Under the pieces are notes generated by a model. The model was not told where the DNA came from and ran no database searches. It was given only the letters and a program-made list of their open reading frames with translations. Both the position numbers and the translations under genes were made by a program. From Vibrio rumoiensis 1S-45 (GTDB taxonomy: Bacteria > Pseudomonadota > Gammaproteobacteria > Enterobacterales > Vibrionaceae): a stretch of 64,000 nucleotides of DNA. This document shows, piece after piece, positions 62,301 through 64,000 of the stretch (position 1 is the stretch's first letter; the number at the start of each line of letters is the position of its first letter). The stretch spans positions 1 through 64,000 of the forward strand of contig NZ_AJYK02000095.1 in NCBI RefSeq assembly GCF_000286955.2. Reading direction: 5' to 3'.

Positions 62301-64000
62301 GGGATCTCACTTTCGAAATCGCCATCGACATCATCTGTCGATAGAGAAATTGAATTATTCAATATTAATTGTGAACCTAAGTTAATCCCTTGATCTTCGG
62401 TCCCCGTTACTACGGTATCTATTGCTTCAATTTCAGCCGCTAACTCTGTCTCTGTTTTCTGATTATTAGAAAAATCTAGTTCAATGGTCCCTCGAACAAT
62501 AGTCTCAGCACTAATATCTCCTTCATTATTATCACCCTGATCTTGTACTTTTGCGATAACCTTAATACTTACAGTATCTGTATAACCTGCAGGGGCATGA
62601 ATTTTGACATTATCCAATGCACCAGCTTTTACTGTCCAACTACCATCACCATTATTAAGTGCACCTTCTACTACAAAACCTTGACCTTCCGGCAAGTTAA
62701 TACCTCTAAAATCAAGAATAAACTCAATGATCTCTTCACTACTCGTGAAATCGTTTTCGGCCCACATAAATTGGCCAATTCCAGTATCAACACTAAAATC
62801 AATCACACCGTCAGTATCACAAGTGATATTATCAACTTTATCAATAATACCATCACCATCCTCATCGACTCCTGTACTAACTACGATTTCACCTGCACCT
62901 TCAGAAGATGTATATGGATCACCTTCAGCTTCAACTTTCGCTTGTACATCAATATCAAGTGTTCCATAAATAGTACTAGTCACTGAAGGCTCTTCTACGT
63001 CGGCATCATCTTGTTTCACACCTACGTCGGTATATAACTTAAAGTCATTATCAGAATTTACAGGGCCTTGAATCTGCAACTCAGCTCCTTGATTAACTAA
63101 TTCATCAAGATAGCTATCTAAATTCAGTTCACCAGCCTCATCAAATGATAATTCAATCGGGTCACCAGTTGCAGGCACAAAGAATATTGAATATCCCGTC
63201 GTGTCTGCGCCTTCTTCAAGCCTTATGGTTAGTGAAGTAATATACTCTTGATTATCAGAAAGCGTTGGCATCCAATTTAAAGTAACTGGCGTGTCCTCTT
63301 CACCTTTCGTGACTTTAGTATAATCCGTAGCATCAATCACAGGAGCGATATGAATTAAGATATCTCTTTCAAATTCAGCAGTATCACCATCGGCTTCAGT
63401 TACAACAACATTAGCAGTAAGTACAATATCTTCAGTACTATTTTCTGGTGGAATGATCTCAATATGATCAAGCGAATCGATACCAATTTCGAAAATAGGC
63501 TGACCATCAGCACCTTTTCCTACATAAGTCAGATCAATAGTTTTCCCATCAGAACTTCTGACAACCACACCTTCTGGAATACCTGAAATCACTAAAGAAA
63601 CTGTTTCAGATTGATCTCCGGCTAAAGCATTCTCCAGCTCACCGCTGATCACTGAAAAATCAAAAATAGCAAAAGAATCTTCATCAATCGTAATTTCAAC
63701 ACCTTGTTGGATACCATCTTCTTCAATAACGGACCAGTCTGAGCCCTCTGTATCGAATTCAGGTGAATCTGCAATACCTTTAACAGAAATATTCACCACT
63801 TTACTTTCTGTAATGTATTCAGAGATCTCCCCATCATTGGTGCTATCAAAGGTAATGCTATCCCTTACAATACCTTCAATAGTAATGGTAAATTCACCAC
63901 TACTTTCTGGGGCCGGTTTGTATTGTAGACGAGATAACTCTTCGTACGCTATTTCATAAGCACCATTAATCATCGTAACTAGTTCACCATCAAGTAGTAA
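59393..64000 (-). CDS. Giant RTX adhesin, type I secreted (3' part; gene continues beyond the window)
   Basis: The frame stays open to the window edge, giving 1,535 codons of the C-terminal part. It is built of at least seven related Ig-like modules of the T1SS-143 type (recurring VTLQDIDGSEQ, IPEGFTLIGAT, PPKNFSGTLTVDV patterns), rich in Asp, Thr and Val and nearly free of Cys. Near the C-terminus are RTX calcium repeats (GTDGDDILIGGAGSDILIGG) at about 59760-59850 and then a type I secretion C-terminal target domain (DTFVWHAED...IIKDFELDIDQIDIRDLF). Such proteins are large cell-surface biofilm or attachment adhesins. No T1SS genes are in view. Confidence 0.9.
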   Translation of the reverse strand, partial: LLLDGELVTMINGAYEIAYEELSRLQYKPAPESSGEFTITIEGIVRDSITFDSTNDGEISEYITESKVVNISVKGIADSPEFDTEGSDWSVIEEDGIQQGVEITIDEDSFAIFDFSVISGELENALAGDQSETVSLVISGIPEGVVVRSSDGKTIDLTYVGKGADGQPIFEIGIDSLDHIEIIPPENSTEDIVLTANVVVTEADGDTAEFERDILIHIAPVIDATDYTKVTKGEEDTPVTLNWMPTLSDNQEYITSLTIRLEEGADTTGYSIFFVPATGDPIELSFDEAGELNLDSYLDELVNQGAELQIQGPVNSDNDFKLYTDVGVKQDDADVEEPSVTSTIYGTLDIDVQAKVEAEGDPYTSSEGAGEIVVSTGVDEDGDGIIDKVDNITCDTDGVIDFSVDTGIGQFMWAENDFTSSEEIIEFILDFRGINLPEGQGFVVEGALNNGDGSWTVKAGALDNVKIHAPAGYTDTVSIKVIAKVQDQGDNNEGDISAETIVRGTIELDFSNNQKTETELAAEIEAIDTVVTGTEDQGINLGSQLILNNSISLSTDDVDGDFESEIPNDVLTVVITASQGSIPTGLMFSGGVMDFETDQYIYEATINADGTVNLSGLHLIPPADYAGDFSFEIKYVTTDTISGDVKEATQIVTVQIDPVVDIGDDATNRPELIIDVITSSGLDADKQPIDISDGTTDVTYDNVAYEDATIHLDFSNITYGDTVNTVEGGQEVIDSLTIRVSPEQGYFLDDNDNLVSVLVLGPNDLTDVQFIPNEDFSGNVEVTISAVITDTATFDIVGGTAIDTGETVETTVSFEVVAVNDKVEIQTVGGNLTGYEDTAISLAGGSVTLQDIDGSEQIVSVVLQNIPEGFTLIGATNNGGGEWSVNVPSGQTTFDLSSVSLVPPKNFSGTLTVDVVIYTKEDLLDEVVGFTSQITVEVLAVADDIDTNIVTSVEGTESDEDSITLTLGIATVDNKSSAEYNREVKEYGAHVNENGPESIQITISNVPASSSFLAINGVEWTFEEQGDGTFTWTITVEQNTLDSIQFIPGDANNTNWDGDLQVDIRTVDNGTVATDDLAVEEIIHVEISAVNDAPVNTVPTETINATEGVVVVVDGISITDVDVVDTDSGKMTVTLLTDSGTLAVPSDYIGSVLIDNSTDGKLILTGDIDDINDLLSGGIEYTASYDVVADGLTDATATITVTASDNGNTGSGGAKTDESTITVNVSAGTPLASESMRMASPPLTARQFVPTASVTAAQLALIPLLALLNDKVNASDLLQVELHNVGLANIVNSNRQSLGTVLSDGSVVILPEDLTNAYITDLPEGEHRLNVTVTKQVDDVVMTSDVLVDVQVEANGQVIVEATGANYSQTSILIDGEESSTIVGTDGDDILIGGAGSDILIGGAGDDELWGGDYQGTGDGESDTFVWHAEDIGTTGSPTTDIIKDFELDIDQIDIRDLFADGDTEGVQMDDMLANITAVEDDGKINLTVNSGTDGEQVIVLDNISTGSLGLDSGASSNDIVNQLFTQHNAFTVDS

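Noticed and set aside
62543..62986. Antisense frame of 147 codons inside the adhesin gene
   Set aside because: Shadow of the coding strand; no ribosome-binding site or recognisable domain.

Overview
This is an AT-rich chromosomal segment of a gammaproteobacterium, almost certainly a member of the Vibrionaceae. The evidence is the Vibrio-type gene content (YbiT, FumC, OmpA, an Hcp close to the Vibrio cholerae protein, a mannose-type PTS next to manA and an AraC regulator, and an RTX adhesin with a type I secretion C-terminal domain of the VCA0849 kind) plus a roughly 130-bp intergenic repeat that resembles one common in Vibrio genomes. No rRNA, tRNA, CRISPR array, insertion sequence or prophage was seen. 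The window reads as ordinary chromosome, with most genes in short operons closed by clear intrinsic terminators.

Layout. 0-12 kb: a DsbA-like lipoprotein and an FKBP isomerase, a HAD phosphatase, ribosome rescue factor ArfB, folE divergent from moeA, a TerC/Alx manganese exporter behind a yybP-ykoY-type Mn riboswitch, a 5'-nucleotidase, a glycine-zipper lipoprotein, the OLD-family ATPase/nuclease YbjD and a YidA-like phosphatase. 12-20.6 kb: an orphan Hcp divergent from a ZntA-type metal ATPase with a MerR-family operator, then a sugar PTS region (separate IIB, a protein with a His-less HPr-like part fused to EIIA, an AraC regulator, EIIABC and manA). 20.6-28 kb: ABC-F factor YbiT (TTG start), a repeat-rich secreted protein, a DEAD-box helicase, an ammonium transporter with sigma-54 and NtrC sites, a fructokinase and OmpA. 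28-39 kb: fumC, sseA, a GFA protein, GNAT, DUF1294, LdhA, a Bcr-type MFS pump with a divergent LysR regulator, an aldo/keto reductase, a PhzF protein and small conserved proteins. 39-46.6 kb: a six-gene moxR/DUF58/DUF4381/VWA/VWA-TPR/BatD operon. 46.7-47.7 kb: a PAP2 phosphatase and a small membrane protein.

47.9-59.3 kb, all on the minus strand, is a complete-looking nitrate assimilation cluster: nasA, cobA, nasT, nrtA, nrtB, nrtD, nirB, nirD. It supplies nitrate uptake, both reductases and the siroheme precursor for NirB. Its control can be read from the sequence. A sigma-54 promoter and an NtrC dyad lie upstream of nasA. Intrinsic terminators sit in the leaders of both nasA and nrtA. Directly overlapping the 5' arm of each terminator is a small hairpin with an A1/G4 hexaloop, the target type of ANTAR proteins. 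In the nrtA leader both hexaloop hairpins (P1 and P2) are present with the same AAUGGC loop. NasT, the ANTAR protein, is encoded in between. With the NtrC/sigma-54 region of the amt gene, this gives a coherent nitrogen-limitation circuit.

59.4 kb to the end is the 3' part of a very large secreted adhesin gene that runs off the window. Function calls rest on motif and family recognition by eye. Start codons were moved from the longest reading frame wherever a Shine-Dalgarno sequence supported a later start, and each change is stated.
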